A stretch of DNA of 64,000 nucleotides from Leptodactylus fallax (lineage: Eukaryota > Chordata > Amphibia > Anura > Leptodactylidae). Shown here in pieces: positions 1 through 10,530 of this stretch (position 1 is the first letter of the stretch; the number at the start of each line of letters is the position of its first letter). A program made the translations under genes and the position numbers. Location of the stretch: contig CAMRHE010000028.1 in assembly GCA_947044405.1 (NCBI GenBank), forward strand, positions 7,462,001 to 7,526,000, written 5' to 3'. A model generated the notes under the pieces. The model worked only from the letters and a program-made list of their open reading frames with translations, was not told the DNA's origin and searched no databases.

Positions 1-1
1 A

Positions 2-844
2 CCGTCAAAAGAGGACTTTGAATCCCTGGTTGCTAAAGTCACAACGGCATGTCGTTCAGAGATACGCACAGAAATCGCTGTCCTGCGGCAGGATCTCCAG
101 CATATTGCTAACCGGGTTGATGCCCTTGAGGACGATCATGACCAGACCCGATCTCATGTGGCTCTCCTCCAAGACACTGTCCTCTCCCAATGCCAGGTGG
201 TTAACGACATGCAACACCATTTGGAGGACTTGGATAACCGGGGCAGACGTAATAATATCAGAATCAAGGGGCTGCCTGAGGCTAACCAGGAGGAGGATTT
301 GCATACTACCTTGGAGGAGATTTTCAACTTCATTTTACAGGAACCATCTACGCATAAAATCAAGCTAGATATGGCTCACAGGGCCCTGCGCCCCAAGGGA
401 TCGGGCCTCACTCCACGCGATGTTATTTGCTGCGTGCACGACTTTGCACTAAAAGAAACTATCCTTTCCAAGGCCCGTCGTCTTAAAGACTTTGAATTTG
501 CAGGAGCCAAGATTCAGCTTTACCAGGACCTCTCCTGGATTACGCTACAGAAAAGGAGATACCTGCGCCCTCTGCTGCAGCTTCTATGCGACCGACAGAT
601 ACCGTATCGCTGGGGATTCCCCTTTTCTTTGACAGCTAGGCACAATGGTCGCTCTGCTACCCTATGGTTCTATGCAGATCTGGAACCATTCTGCACTGCC
701 ATGGATATTCCTCCTCCCGACCTGCAGAATTGGGAGTTGATTGCCTCACCACCACCGCCACCCCCGGTCTGGACGGCCCGGAATCCAGCTAGGCATCAGC
801 AACGTTCTTCCAGAAGATCGAGGGTGGAGCCCCCTCCTCTGTGA
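2..844 (+). CDS. L1 ORF1p-like RNA-binding protein, C-terminal 280 residues
   Basis: Family role: the RNA chaperone that coats L1 RNA and forms the cytoplasmic ribonucleoprotein. The frame is open from base 2 to the TGA at 842-844, so the start codon lies outside the window. The visible N-terminal part (about residues 1-80) is polar and heptad-like, consistent with the end of the trimeric coiled coil. Residues about 81-94 read RRNNIRIKGLPE, the hallmark entry of the L1 ORF1 RRM domain (transposase_22 family). The following 130 residues (AHRAL, RRYLRPLL, IPYRWGFPFSL) fit the RRM and C-terminal domain. The tail is proline-rich (PPPPPPV) and basic, which is not typical of mammalian ORF1p. No frameshift is visible. 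ORF2 follows after 665 bases in the same orientation but a different frame. Confidence 0.88.
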   Translation, partial: PSKEDFESLVAKVTTACRSEIRTEIAVLRQDLQHIANRVDALEDDHDQTRSHVALLQDTVLSQCQVVNDMQHHLEDLDNRGRRNNIRIKGLPEANQEEDLHTTLEEIFNFILQEPSTHKIKLDMAHRALRPKGSGLTPRDVICCVHDFALKETILSKARRLKDFEFAGAKIQLYQDLSWITLQKRRYLRPLLQLLCDRQIPYRWGFPFSLTARHNGRSATLWFYADLEPFCTAMDIPPPDLQNWELIASPPPPPPVWTARNPARHQQRSSRRSRVEPPPL

Positions 845-1509
845 CTGTATCTTTTTTCTCAGGCCTCCTAGTTCCTGGGAGGGACACGTCTACTTTGATT
901 ACTAGGGGTGTCCTGTTACTATTGTTTTTTTACATTTATACGCAGTTTTTTATGGTCCCACAACTGTTCTGCATCATATTTATGCTTTAGTATTGTCGTT
1001 CAGGCGGGTTAGACTTCCCCCCCCCCCGGTACCGATAGATGTTATTTTTTTTTAGGTCCCCAATTGATGCTTTGGATCTTCTTATTGCTGATCACCCCCC
1101 CCCGTCTCCCACCCGCCCCTCCTTTTACTATGGGGGCTTCGTCCAGCTGTGGACCCACTGGTTGGGCCCCGGTAGGGTCACTAGTGGCCCTACTTTGGAC
1201 ATTTTTTTTGCCCCCGGCCAGGAGATTTAGTCCTGACCACTAGATTTAGTTTAGCTGTGTCATCTAAATATTTTTGTTTTGTTTTTTTATTTGTAATGCC
1301 TTGTATTTTTTGTATGTCCTTTGTCTTTTTCCCCTTCCCTTCTATCCCTTTTCCTTCCTCCCCTTCTTCAGGTTCGGAGACCCGTCTGGCTACAGTGGTC
1401 TGGACCCTCCAGCTTTACTTTTTCAAGGATTCGGACCATCGATGGCTGGGTGAGATCTGCTTTACCTCATTTTCTCCTACACTAGCAACAAACTCACTTA
1501 GTATTCCCC

Positions 1510-4500
1510 ATGGTTAGGTGCATTACATTAAATGTTAAGGGCCTGGGCTCCAACACAAAACGGCGAATGGTCCTGCGGGAGCTTCGCTCTCTTCAGGCAG
1601 ATGTAGCCTTTCTCCAGGAGACTCACTACGACCATACTGGCACATTTAATTTTGCCCGACATTACTTCCCCTCTGCTTACTCTGCACACTGTAATCGCAG
1701 GAAGGGAGGAGTAGCTATTTTGCTTTCCCGTACTTGCCCAATTACTGTCTCGGCCTCTCACATAGACCCCCAAAGTCGATATATTATTTTGGAGGGGCTA
1801 TTATACGGTCAACCCATCACTTTATGCAATATTTACGCCCCTAATTCTTCACAGATCCCCTTCCTTAAACAGGTCCTGGGGAAACTGCAAATGTTTGAGG
1901 GATCTGCACTATTACTCGGTGGAGACTTTAATATGATCTTTTTAGAAAATATGGATAGATCCACCCTCACTAATGCCCCTCCTGGACCCTCTGAGACGAG
2001 ACTAGCAAGAGAGTTCCGCTGCCTTGTATGGTCAGCTGCCCTCTATGATCTTTGGCGGGTGGATAATCCCTCTGCCCGCTCCTTTACATTTTACTCCCAC
2101 CCCCATAAAAACCACTCTAGAATAGATTATTTTTTTGGAAATACGTTAGCCCTTCGCTTACTAAAGTCTGCTGACATAGGCCCCATATCCTGGTCAGATC
2201 ATGCTCCTGTGAAGCTTACACTGTCCTCCACCCCCTCTCCGACTAAACGTTGCCACTGGCGACTTAATGAATCCCTCCTTCATTCACGAGAGACCCAGGG
2301 TAAACTTCGAGCTCACCTCCAAGAGTACTTCCGAGTTAATTGTGACTCAGTTTCCGCTGTGTCCACACTGTGGGAAGCTCATAAGGCAGTAATGAGAGGT
2401 CACTGTATTGCGTTAGGAACACAGATTAAGAGAAATCGGAGGGTCAGAGAGGAGGCTTTAACTAGTAAGATCAGATCCCTCACAGAGCGATTAACGACGC
2501 GACCCTCGTTATCTTTACTGCGTCAATTAGTAGCGCCCAGGGCTGACCTCCGCGACCTTGCCACCCAGGCTACTCGACGCCTCCTCCTCTACAGTCGCCA
2601 GAGATACTATGAGAGGGGAAATAAGGCCCATACACTTCTAGCTAGAACCCTGAGGGACCGCCAGGTTTCGTCCACACCCCATGCCGTCCGAGATTCTCAG
2701 GGCACCCTTCAGCATCATTCCGATGCCATAGCGGCCTTGTTTAGGGATTATTACACTAAACTGTATAACCTTCCCTCGCCTACTAGGAGAAACCCCACCA
2801 TTGCAGAGACAGACTTGCATTCTTACCTAGCCGCGTGTCAACTCCCGGCCCTCCCGTCCTCAGCCCTCTCTTCGCTTAATGCTCCAATATCGAGTGAGGA
2901 GTTAGCTGCTGCTCTGGAGGCTCTCCCTAATGGTAAGGCTCCGGGCCCCGATGGGTTCACCTATGCTTATTATAAAACTTTCCAGACTGATCTCCTCCCG
3001 TATATGTGTCAGCTTTTCAACTCATTCTTGGAGGGAGCTCCGATCCCCCAGACTATGCTGCACTCTCACATTTCCCTAGTTCCAAAGCCTCACAAAGACC
3101 ATCAGGAGTGCTCTAATTATCGTCCCATAGCCCTCCTGAATACAGACCTCAAACTATTTACAAAAATTTTAGCAAACAGGCTTGGCCTTTGGCTTCCGTC
3201 TCTCATCCACAAAGACCAGGTGGGGTTTGTCCCCTGTCGTCAGGGGGGAGATAACACTAGAAGGGCTGTGGACTTGATTGACGTGGCCAACTGTCACTCT
3301 ACCCCCACTTTGCTTCTAAGTCTAGATGCTGAGAAGGCCTTCGACCGCCTTGATTGGTCGTTTATGATGCCCACTCTTGAAAGCTACGGGTTCTCGGGGG
3401 CCTTCCTCACGGCTATAAGGGCTCTTTACTCTCACCCCTCAGCAGTTGTTAAGCTTCCTAATGCTTCCTCCCTTCCCTTGTCCATTTGTAATGGAACCCG
3501 TCAGGGATGCCCCTTATCTCCACTAATATTTGCACTATGTATTGAACCCCTAGCGGCTCAAATTAGATCTGCCCCAGATGTCTCTGGGGTATTTGTGAGG
3601 GATAGAGAATTTAAGGTTAGTTTATTTGCAGATGATGTCCTGTTGACTCTCACTAAACCCCATACCTCCCTTCCAAACCTTCTCCGTGTTTTAAAGGATT
3701 ATGGAGACCTATCGGGATATAAGGTTAACCCTAGTAAGACGGAAGCCCTGCCCCTAAATATCACAAGCGAGGCCTTGCAGTTGCTCAAGTCTAACTTTGA
3801 CTTCCAATGGAGAGACCGCTCCCTACGCTATTTGGGTGTTCAGTTATCTTCTTCATACCACACGCTTTACACGGCCAATTATCCTCATCTGTTTCATGAG
3901 CTCCGTTCTCTTCTAGATAAATGGCGCCCACTTCATATTTCTCTTATAGGCCGTATAACTGCGGTCAAGATGACTCTCCTCCCGAAACTTCTTTATTTTT
4001 TTGAAACCCTTCCAGTGGCAGTCCCTAGAATTGAATTGAGGTCCCTACAGAAAGCAATATTCCAATTTATATGGAATGGCAAACGCCATCGCATTCCCCG
4101 ATCGGTGATGCTGGCGGGTAAGTCGGAGGGGAGACTGGGGGTCCCACACATATTGCACTACTATTGGACTGCCCATTTGCGTAGTATACCGTTCTGGGCG
4201 ACGTCCCAGGCACATACGAAATGGGTGGAGATAGAGAAGCTTTGGCTGGCTCCTGTACACCCCAACGCATTTTTGTGGTCCTCCTCCCCCCCCCCCCTGC
4301 CCACGACCCCGCTGCTTGGCCCTATCGGCTTTACTCGGACTATTTGGAACACCTGTTCTAAGTTGTTTCGATTGGCCTCCTCGCACTCATCTATGATCTC
4401 CTTTTTATATAATCCACGTCTCCCAAGCGGACTCACTGCTGCTATGGTCAAGCCCTGGAGCAAGCTGGGTTTATTCCACATAGCGGACTTGGTCGACCCG

Positions 4501-5319
4501 TCGTCCTTGGAGCTCAGGCCCTTCGATTACCTCACCTCTACACAGCACTTGCCTACCTCAGAGAGGTTCCACTATCAGCAAATAGTTCATTTTGTCGTCT
4601 CCCAATTTGGATCCACCCGGGTCTCCCTCCCTTCAGCTTTTGAACGACTTTGTCGGGCGGGCACCTCTACTAGAGGTCTGATTTCTAATATTTATGGGCT
4701 TTTGTCCTCTCAGGGGGGGCAGGCCCCGGTGGTCCACAGATATATGACCCGGTGGTCTGGAACCCTGGGCGAGCACATCTCACACAGTCAGTGGCAGGTT
4801 ATTTGGTCCCGAGCAGCTAAATCCTCTTCCTGTGTAACGTTCAGGGAAACGCAATACAAGATACTCATGCACTGGTATCATACTCCAGCTCTACTGCATA
4901 CTCTCAACCCCACTATTCCTTCTAGTTGCTGGCGATGTCAGGCAACACCAGGAACATTGTTCCATATATTCTGGGAGTGCCCCCTGGTCCGCCCTTTTTG
5001 GTCTGAGGTTGGGAGGCTGACTAATATTCTCTTTCTCCAGGGTGTTCCCTTGGACCCCATGGTTTATTTGCTGAATCTCCCTCCAAAAGGTCTCAGTAAA
5101 AATACATCGAAATTATTCCTTTACTTGTGTACTGCGGCTAAAACGCTTATAGCTCGCCATTGGAGAGAAGCCCTTCCCCCAGCGATTTCGGAATTGATAG
5201 CCCGACTGAAGGACATACGCAGTCTGGAGTATCTGACTGCTTCCCTTAACCATACGGTGGAGGCATTTGAAGCGGTTTGGTCCCACTGGGATACCTACTG
5301 TGTCACACGAGGTCTCTGA
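1510..5319 (+). CDS. L1 ORF2p-like endonuclease/reverse transcriptase, intact
   Basis: Family role: nicks target DNA and reverse-transcribes the element RNA at the nick (target-primed reverse transcription). It has 1269 residues, close to the usual 1250-1300. The N-terminal APE-type endonuclease shows N8 (TLNVKGL), E37 (FLQETH), D139 and N141 (GGDFN), and D230-H231 (SDHAP). The reverse transcriptase spans about residues 470-760: NGKAPGPDGF, YRPIALLNTDLKLFTKILANRL, motif A D606 (LSLDAEKAFDR), GTRQGCPLSP and motif C FADD at 706-709. The C-terminal L1-type cysteine motif is C1140-x2-C1143-x8-H1152-x4-C1157, in a WRC..GTLFHIFWEC context. All catalytic residues I can check are present. The start is the first ATG (1510-1512), followed directly by the endonuclease core. 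No stop or frameshift is seen, so it may encode active protein. Confidence 0.95.
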   Translation: MVRCITLNVKGLGSNTKRRMVLRELRSLQADVAFLQETHYDHTGTFNFARHYFPSAYSAHCNRRKGGVAILLSRTCPITVSASHIDPQSRYIILEGLLYGQPITLCNIYAPNSSQIPFLKQVLGKLQMFEGSALLLGGDFNMIFLENMDRSTLTNAPPGPSETRLAREFRCLVWSAALYDLWRVDNPSARSFTFYSHPHKNHSRIDYFFGNTLALRLLKSADIGPISWSDHAPVKLTLSSTPSPTKRCHWRLNESLLHSRETQGKLRAHLQEYFRVNCDSVSAVSTLWEAHKAVMRGHCIALGTQIKRNRRVREEALTSKIRSLTERLTTRPSLSLLRQLVAPRADLRDLATQATRRLLLYSRQRYYERGNKAHTLLARTLRDRQVSSTPHAVRDSQGTLQHHSDAIAALFRDYYTKLYNLPSPTRRNPTIAETDLHSYLAACQLPALPSSALSSLNAPISSEELAAALEALPNGKAPGPDGFTYAYYKTFQTDLLPYMCQLFNSFLEGAPIPQTMLHSHISLVPKPHKDHQECSNYRPIALLNTDLKLFTKILANRLGLWLPSLIHKDQVGFVPCRQGGDNTRRAVDLIDVANCHSTPTLLLSLDAEKAFDRLDWSFMMPTLESYGFSGAFLTAIRALYSHPSAVVKLPNASSLPLSICNGTRQGCPLSPLIFALCIEPLAAQIRSAPDVSGVFVRDREFKVSLFADDVLLTLTKPHTSLPNLLRVLKDYGDLSGYKVNPSKTEALPLNITSEALQLLKSNFDFQWRDRSLRYLGVQLSSSYHTLYTANYPHLFHELRSLLDKWRPLHISLIGRITAVKMTLLPKLLYFFETLPVAVPRIELRSLQKAIFQFIWNGKRHRIPRSVMLAGKSEGRLGVPHILHYYWTAHLRSIPFWATSQAHTKWVEIEKLWLAPVHPNAFLWSSSPPPLPTTPLLGPIGFTRTIWNTCSKLFRLASSHSSMISFLYNPRLPSGLTAAMVKPWSKLGLFHIADLVDPSSLELRPFDYLTSTQHLPTSERFHYQQIVHFVVSQFGSTRVSLPSAFERLCRAGTSTRGLISNIYGLLSSQGGQAPVVHRYMTRWSGTLGEHISHSQWQVIWSRAAKSSSCVTFRETQYKILMHWYHTPALLHTLNPTIPSSCWRCQATPGTLFHIFWECPLVRPFWSEVGRLTNILFLQGVPLDPMVYLLNLPPKGLSKNTSKLFLYLCTAAKTLIARHWREALPPAISELIARLKDIRSLEYLTASLNHTVEAFEAVWSHWDTYCVTRGL

Positions 5320-5490
5320 AATCTGACCCCCGGCTTTGTTTCTTTCCTCATTGTTCCTTCCCTTTGTCTGTTCTTGTGTATTCCCCAAATCTTGTTTTTG
5401 TGTTGCTGTTTTTTATTTTTGTAGACTTAACGGATTGTATGTTATGTGGAATATTCTTTATTTGATTCATGTCATTTTCAAAAATATCTT

Positions 5491-5522
5491 AATAAAAATT
5501 ACAGTTTAAAAAAAAAAAAAAA
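5491..5522 (+). other. L1 poly(A) signal and tail
   Basis: AATAAA at 5491-5496 lies 12 bases before a run of 15 A (5508-5522). This marks the 3' end of the LINE. The following GATGGAGATGCTCTC could be the right target-site duplication, but its left partner is outside the window. Confidence 0.85.
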
Positions 5523-5695
5523 GATGGAGATGCTCTCTTTTCCAAAAAGAAATAAAGCTGTGGCTCTTACGCCACCTATTGGAAGGGAGATACTCTATAA
5601 GTCAATGCCCGACCCTTTACCTTGCAATATATCAGCCAAACCACACACTCATCTGCAGACAACTGCTTTTTGGGGAGTTGGCCACAGTCACTAGC

Positions 5696-5960
5696 AGTTT
5701 TAGGTTGAAGCTGCATGTGGCGTAAACGCCAAGCCAAAAACCGCAGTGTTTTACAGTCCCTGCAAAACTAATCATATCCATACATTGCAGAAAAATAATC
5801 GCAGCGGACATGCTGCGATTTCCAAAATCATTGTATTTTTGGAAATCGTAGAATGTCAATTATACCTATGGAAATGCTGGTGGTTTCCCTATAGGTATAA
5901 TTGAAGCAGAAAGTCCGCAGAGCTTTTCTGCTGCAGCCAGCTACGTGGGACCTTAGCCTT
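5696..5960. repeat. Foldback repeat, family G, with internal palindrome
   Basis: An imperfect inverted element. The left side reads GCTGCATGTGGCGTAAACGC and the right side TGCTGCAGCCAGCTACGTGG before ACCTTAGCCTTAAG. In the centre, TCAATTATACCTAT (5856-5869) is exactly inverted at 5891-5904 with a 21-base spacer. The same kind of ends recur at 39.97, 36.4 and 41.8 kb. No coding capacity. Confidence 0.5.
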
Positions 5961-6695
5961 AAGCACCCCAAAACAGCTGTCTGCAGGTGAGCATCTGGTT
6001 ATCTTACATCTTTGTAGGGTCTGTGACAAGGCCTGATAAAGGGTTCATTGACATATAGCGTAGCTAGCTTACTATAGATGGCTCTAGGGGCACAACCTTT
6101 TTTTTTTTTTTTTTGGAAACAGAGCTAACCTGAACACCTTTTTTTTACCAAAGGGAAAAACTGCAGGACCTTGAAGTCTCCTGACATCTACATGGCGCTC
6201 ACCACAAGGACTAACAGGAACCCCCAGACCCGTAACGCCAGGATAAGCTGCTACAGTATGATGTTATTGTAGTTTCTATGATAGTAAATCTTGCTCCCAA
6301 ACGTCAAGGGCAATGAACTGCTGACATTTCTCGGTCCCATGTTCCACATAATCATAATAGGCCGTGACCACCCACTGTCTTTTTACTAAACCCCATCCGT
6401 ATACTGAGAGGGCTTTGTTCAAACATGTCAATGACCCTGGACACTGCGTGGCCGCAGTGCGTACAGTAAAACATGACTTTATATCACTGGGGTCGCTGTC
6501 AGATGGAGAGGCGGTGTTGTCATCACATTCACGTATCTCTCCAGATCAGGGCTTATAGCCGTAGTTTTGCAGATTTTTGCAATATTTAGGCAAAACGAGC
6601 CTTATGCCTGCACCATGTGAATACACCTCCATAGTTACTAAACCAGCCTGTGCTTTGGGTTGCGAGTGCTGATATAGATGTGTATCAGCTGAACC
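5961..6695. other. Intergenic, no gene seen
   Basis: No gene or clear repeat boundary recognised. It holds a T run at 6099-6114 and short open frames (for example 6364-6558 +) without any family motif. Confidence 0.5.
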
Positions 6696-6696
6696 C

Positions 6697-6945
6697 GGAG
6701 ATTTCTAAAGGATTGACCAGCAGTCTAATGTGTATAGCAGCCTGTACCCCATGCCAGGAGATATAGATATTAATCGCCCAATCTTTTATTTTTGCTTCGG
6801 GAGACAAACTAATGTCACAGACAACATCTCTGGCTGCGACTCCTCCCTTTCCCCTATTCAGGGCACATGCATTACTTGACTGAGCCGAGCATGCATGTGT
6901 ATGAGGTAGTAGAGAAAGATAGCTGTGAGCCAAACAAGCCACACA
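6697..6945. repeat. Interspersed repeat, family B
   Basis: Begins near CAGTCTAATGTGTATAGCAG and ends near GATAGCTGTGAGCCAAACAA. It shares GAGCATGCATGTGTATG and the TTCAGGGCACATGCAT block with copies at 7.1, 17.6 and 23.0 kb. Probably a non-autonomous DNA transposon; its superfamily is not determined. Confidence 0.5.
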
Positions 6946-7092
6946 GTTCCTTTTTAGGCTGATATAAAATGTAATTTCCCAAAAAACATGTATTTGCTTT
7001 TCCGTTACCTGATTACTTCCCTATATACATGGGATTAAGTGTTTTTGGAAATGCTCATCCATCTGATCATTGACCTGTGTAAAGGGTCCTAA

Positions 7093-7376
7093 AGCTGTCC
7101 ATACCCAAAATATAGATGTCAGTGAGACTGGACGACCATATAATGTGAATGGAGGTCTCTCAACTCTTCCCTATGGCCGATATCTGGAGAGATAAGGAGC
7201 AGGTAGTCGGATCTCACATACCTGTTCCTTTTGTTCTCGGGGAGATCAGCGGCTTACCGTCCCTGATCCCTATTCAGAATTCATGTACACTCAGCTGAGC
7301 CTAGCATACATGTGTATGGAGGTAGTCAGGGAAGATAGTTGTCAGCTGAACATCTATCTAATCTGTATGGCCAGCT
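7093..7376. repeat. Interspersed repeat, family B
   Basis: Left end GCTGTCCATACCCAAAATAT and right end CTATCTAATCTGTATGGCCA are imperfect inverted repeats of each other. The internal CTATTCAGAATTCATGTACA and CATACATGTGTATGGAGGTA match the other family B copies, so this is a full-length diverged copy of about 285 bases. Confidence 0.6.
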
Positions 7377-7826
7377 TGTGCAGGGCTGGGGAATAGTAAA
7401 TTCTCACACTGACTTTGGATCCATCTGCAGATTACAGGCTGCTGTCTTCAGCAGTCTATAGTCTGCCAGGATAATCTGCTGATATTTGGGTTGGATTTCC
7501 ATCTACTAAGGCCTTATTCAGAAAACAGGTATAGAGGGGTTAGTAAAATCCCCCAATGACTTCAGTGTAATTATTCGCGTTGTGTTTTGTCTGTTTTTAT
7601 TTACAGATGTAAAAATAAAAACTGGTCTTTTTCTGCCCTGCGATTCATTTATGAAGCATTTACGTCTTTTTTTTCCCAGATGTTATCCTGCCCTTGAGAA
7701 AAGAGGGGGTAACCTAAATAGAGGTCCTCTTCATGCTGTATTTAGGACTTGCACCCTTACATGGTTAGCGTAAAAGAGCGGTCAGGTCAGAAAGCATTAA
7801 AAAGGGGCAAAGTGCACACGGCTTAT

Positions 7827-8021
7827 GCTAGGTTCACACTAGTGTTCAGGTTTCCATTCTTCAGGTCCGCTTGGAGACCGAAAAACGGAGACCCTAAAAA
7901 CGGAGACCCTATACACTTTAAAAGCGGTTACCTGCGGGAACCCACAGACCCCATAGACTATAATAGGATCCGAAGGGTTTCCTCCTGAAATCAGCTGAAC
8001 GCTAGTGTGACCGCTGCCTTA
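7827..8021. repeat. MITE-like repeat, family A
   Basis: Left end GCTAGGTTCACACTAGTGTT and right end AACGCTAGTGTGACCGCTGC are inverted relative to each other. The inside contains AAAAACGGAGACCCTA duplicated in tandem. Related copies lie at 13.1, 16.1, 20.7, 33.8, 36.5, 39.0 and 41.7 kb. Confidence 0.65.
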
Positions 8022-8344
8022 TAAAGGGGCATCTAAACGAACACAAGAACAACATTTAACAAGGAGGCGCGTCTACATCATTGGTCTAAAAAAGGTGAAA
8101 AATATGGCCAGAAAAGGGGCATTTCATAAATAACCCCCATTATATATATATATAATATGTATTAAATGCAATAAATATAATATATTAAAATTGTATATAC
8201 AGACGTAGCCGTGTTCAACTTGACTTTGCCACAGTGTTGTTAACGCGTTATAAGTCATGTTGACCTTTGCTATATCGGTATATTTTTTTTTTCCCCTTCA
8301 TTTTTATAATTTTTTTTTTCATGTTTAATGACAAGGTCGATTAC

Positions 8345-8734
8345 CAGGAATGTGAGCGATAATAGCCCCGGCTCGTGCACCCGCTGTCACTGCTGTGACT
8401 TTTCCTTCCTCTGTCCTTGTCTTGCTGTTCCTTCTTCTCAGCCTTGAACACGACATATCTGGGCGCCAACTCGCGGTCGCCGGCGGTACTGCAGGGAGGC
8501 GGTGCTGAGAAAACCCGGCCGACCGACCGACAACTGACTGAGTGAGAGAGTGTGTGACTAGTCAGAGCTGGCGGGACGGAGCAGCCACAGGGAGAGTCAG
8601 GCGTCCCGGGGATGGTAACTCGTAGGGAGCCTGACACTAAGCTAAGAACCGACGGGGGCAGAATTCACCTCCATGAGCTGCTGTGGAAGGTGCAGGGAGA
8701 AGTTTGTCCCGACTGTGGAAGTTGTGGAGTGTCT
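8345..8734 (+). promoter_or_regulatory. CpG-rich promoter and 5' UTR region
   Basis: CpG dinucleotides are strikingly dense here (GGCGCCAACTCGCGGTCGCC, CCCGGCCGACCGACCGACAA), whereas the flanks are CpG-poor. This is the usual look of a vertebrate CpG-island promoter. No clear TATA box lies at a fixed distance. The block leads into a start codon and splice donor on the + strand. The transcription start cannot be placed from sequence alone. Confidence 0.6.
8612..8734 (+). CDS. Probable first coding exon of an unidentified gene
   Basis: The ATG at 8612-8614 has a strong Kozak context (G at -3, G at +4) and an in-frame TGA upstream at 8555-8557, so it is the first start in this frame. Forty-one codons run to a perfect donor, TCT|GTGAGT, and end in phase 0. 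The peptide is basic at its start (MVTRREPDTKLR), then has a helix-like part (IHLHELLWKVQGE) and a cysteine cluster VCPDCGSCG (C32, C35, C38) that could bind metal. The surrounding CpG island supports a real promoter. The exon at 57716 continues in a compatible phase. I do not recognise the protein. The minus-strand frame overlapping this block lacks splice or start support. Confidence 0.6.
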
Positions 8735-8740
8735 GTGAGT

Positions 8741-10313
8741 ATAGGACTGGGGTCACTGAATATAGGGTGAGGGTCAGTGACTATAGGACTAGATTGGGGG
8801 TCTGTGACTATAGGACTGGGGTCAGTGAGTTTAGGACAAACCCCCTCCATTTACCTCAGCTTGTGGTCATCACATCAGGACTGCACATAGTAAGTGGCTT
8901 TGGGGCGTATTACTACAGAATAGGGACTGACACCTTATTATTGGGGTGTCCTCACACTAGGGTTACCCCCATTTATGACCTAGGGGCAGCGTACCCCCCC
9001 TCTATAAGTGCAGGTATAGGGTAGACGTTCTTGGGGTGTCCTTGGCCCCATCTCTGTGGACCTACAAGGATCATCACCCCATTAACTCTTCGTAAGGGTG
9101 AGACATGCCCTGGCTGATCTCCATCGCCGCCGCTCTCACCTCTACCCCGTGACCCTCCCTTCTCCAATCAACTGTATCCGGCATCTTAGTCTGCAGCCCC
9201 AGGTAAGACGTTCTGTGCAGGTGCCTTGTCTGGGCAGAGTCCTCTGAAGTCTCCTTAGGTTATGATACTCTCTTCCTGTGCGGGGGGCTCCCAGGTTTTC
9301 GCTGGGTCACATTGGAGGGTTATGTTGGGTAACTGGACGTCTGTGTTATGTTATGTGTTAAAGATTGTTATACTTAATTTACAAGTTACGGCATGCTGGG
9401 ACTTGTAGTTTCACAGCAGCCGCAGGTCCATAGGTTACAAGACCACATCTATATATATATATAGATCTATGAAGTCTTCTGGATGAGTTCAGACACGGAA
9501 GATTCTTGACAGCATGGATTTTGTGCTCCGTGTAAATTTGTCCCAGAAATAGCGCCACCCTTGTCTGTGGGCTGTGTCTGGTATTGCAGCTCATCTTTAT
9601 TCAATTTAAAGGGATATTCTCACCCTAACCATGAAACAAAGAGCGAAGCGCAGGTATACTTGGAAATAGTAAAATCGAAAAAGGTGTCACAAGTGGCAAT
9701 AGAAAGCGTGAACAATTTTGGAAATTTTTCTTAACGTGTTGATCAATTCATTGCAATGGTCAATAATTGCTAATATCAGGTTACAGGTGCCCATGTGGGC
9801 GGCAGCGGGGTGTGTTCATTGTATCTCACTAGGGGTTTATTATCCCCTTTGACCTCTTGTTTCGGTTGTCTTACACCTCATAGCTTAACCCTTTTGCCTA
9901 TTAATTACTGCCTGTACTTTATTCCTGACCTCAGGGTAGAGGGGGTTAATCAGTAGTCACAGGTTAATTGTTGCAAGCCCTGAGTAATTCTGCCTGGAGG
10001 TGCAGGATCTGCCCAGAAAGTGTGACAGGTCGGTGGAGGGGGGCCGAGATGCCAGACATTCCTCCCCGGCAGGGTCATTACTGGCCAGATAATATGTTTA
10101 ATTGCACTCTTTAAGCCCTTAAAGTCACCTCACCTCAGTGCTGGCATCAGATTGAGGCCGATGAATGGCAATTGTTGGATTATAACCTGGAGGTTTCAGA
10201 TTACGTTGCGATCACCTACCTGCTCGTGAATTGTTGCTGTGTCACGTGAGTGTAAAGGAAACTGAAACTCAGCTAAACCTTTGTTTGGTAATTTAATTGG
10301 GTTAATATTGTCT
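8741..10313. other. Intron sequence with repeat fragments
   Basis: Just after the donor there is a run of diverged tandem GACTATAGGACTGGGGTCAGT-like units (about 8737-8835). Later come a GCATGCTGGGACTTGTAGTT stretch (9392) and an AGAAATAGCGCCACCCTTGT segment (9545-9600), both of a kind common in frog interspersed repeats. No coding region recognised. Confidence 0.45.
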
Positions 10314-10530
10314 TAAAGGGGTTGTCCAGGACCTGGAGGATACCGATGACCTATCCACAGGATACGGTGTTGCCTTCGGCTCAGTTCTCATTCACTTGAA
10401 TAGGAGTAGAGCTGGTTCCAGCTGTATACCTGATATATGGCTATTCAGCACAGGGTCCAGGTGTCGGACCCCCAACCAATCTGATACTGAGGACCTACCC
10501 TGAGGATAGGTCTCCGTGTATAACTTTACG
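10314..10530. repeat. Interspersed repeat, family C
   Basis: Begins TTAAAGGGGTTGTCCAGGAC and carries GATGACCTATCCACAGGATA, TTCACTTGAATAGGAGTAGA and CGGACCCCCAACCAATCTGA. These blocks recur in other family C copies. The right end is ragged. Confidence 0.6.

Larger units (their letters stand above)
1..5522 (+). mobile_element. L1-clade LINE retrotransposon, 5' end outside window
   Basis: The element has two consecutive + strand reading frames in L1 order (ORF1, then endonuclease/reverse-transcriptase ORF2), a pyrimidine-rich spacer of 665 bases between them (845-1509, with C, T and CT runs), a short 3' UTR, an AATAAA signal and a 15-A tail. The left end lies outside the window, so the 5' UTR, full ORF1 and target-site duplication cannot be judged. 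ORF2 is uninterrupted, which suggests a recent insertion. It sits about 2.8 kb upstream of the CpG-rich first exon, in the same orientation. L1-like lineages of this sort are known from frogs and fish; the exact subfamily would need a repeat-library comparison. Confidence 0.95.

Noticed and set aside
4045..4481. Minus-strand frames inside the L1 ORF2
   Set aside because: They are antisense shadows of a strongly supported reverse-transcriptase gene.
8341..8637. Minus-strand frame over the CpG island
   Set aside because: GC-rich sequence gives long chance frames; no splice or Kozak support, and the + strand frame is better supported.
9036..9202. Possible extra exon ending CCCCAG|GTAAGA
   Set aside because: Good donor but no convincing acceptor or coding frame; it could be an alternative untranslated first exon, which sequence alone cannot show.
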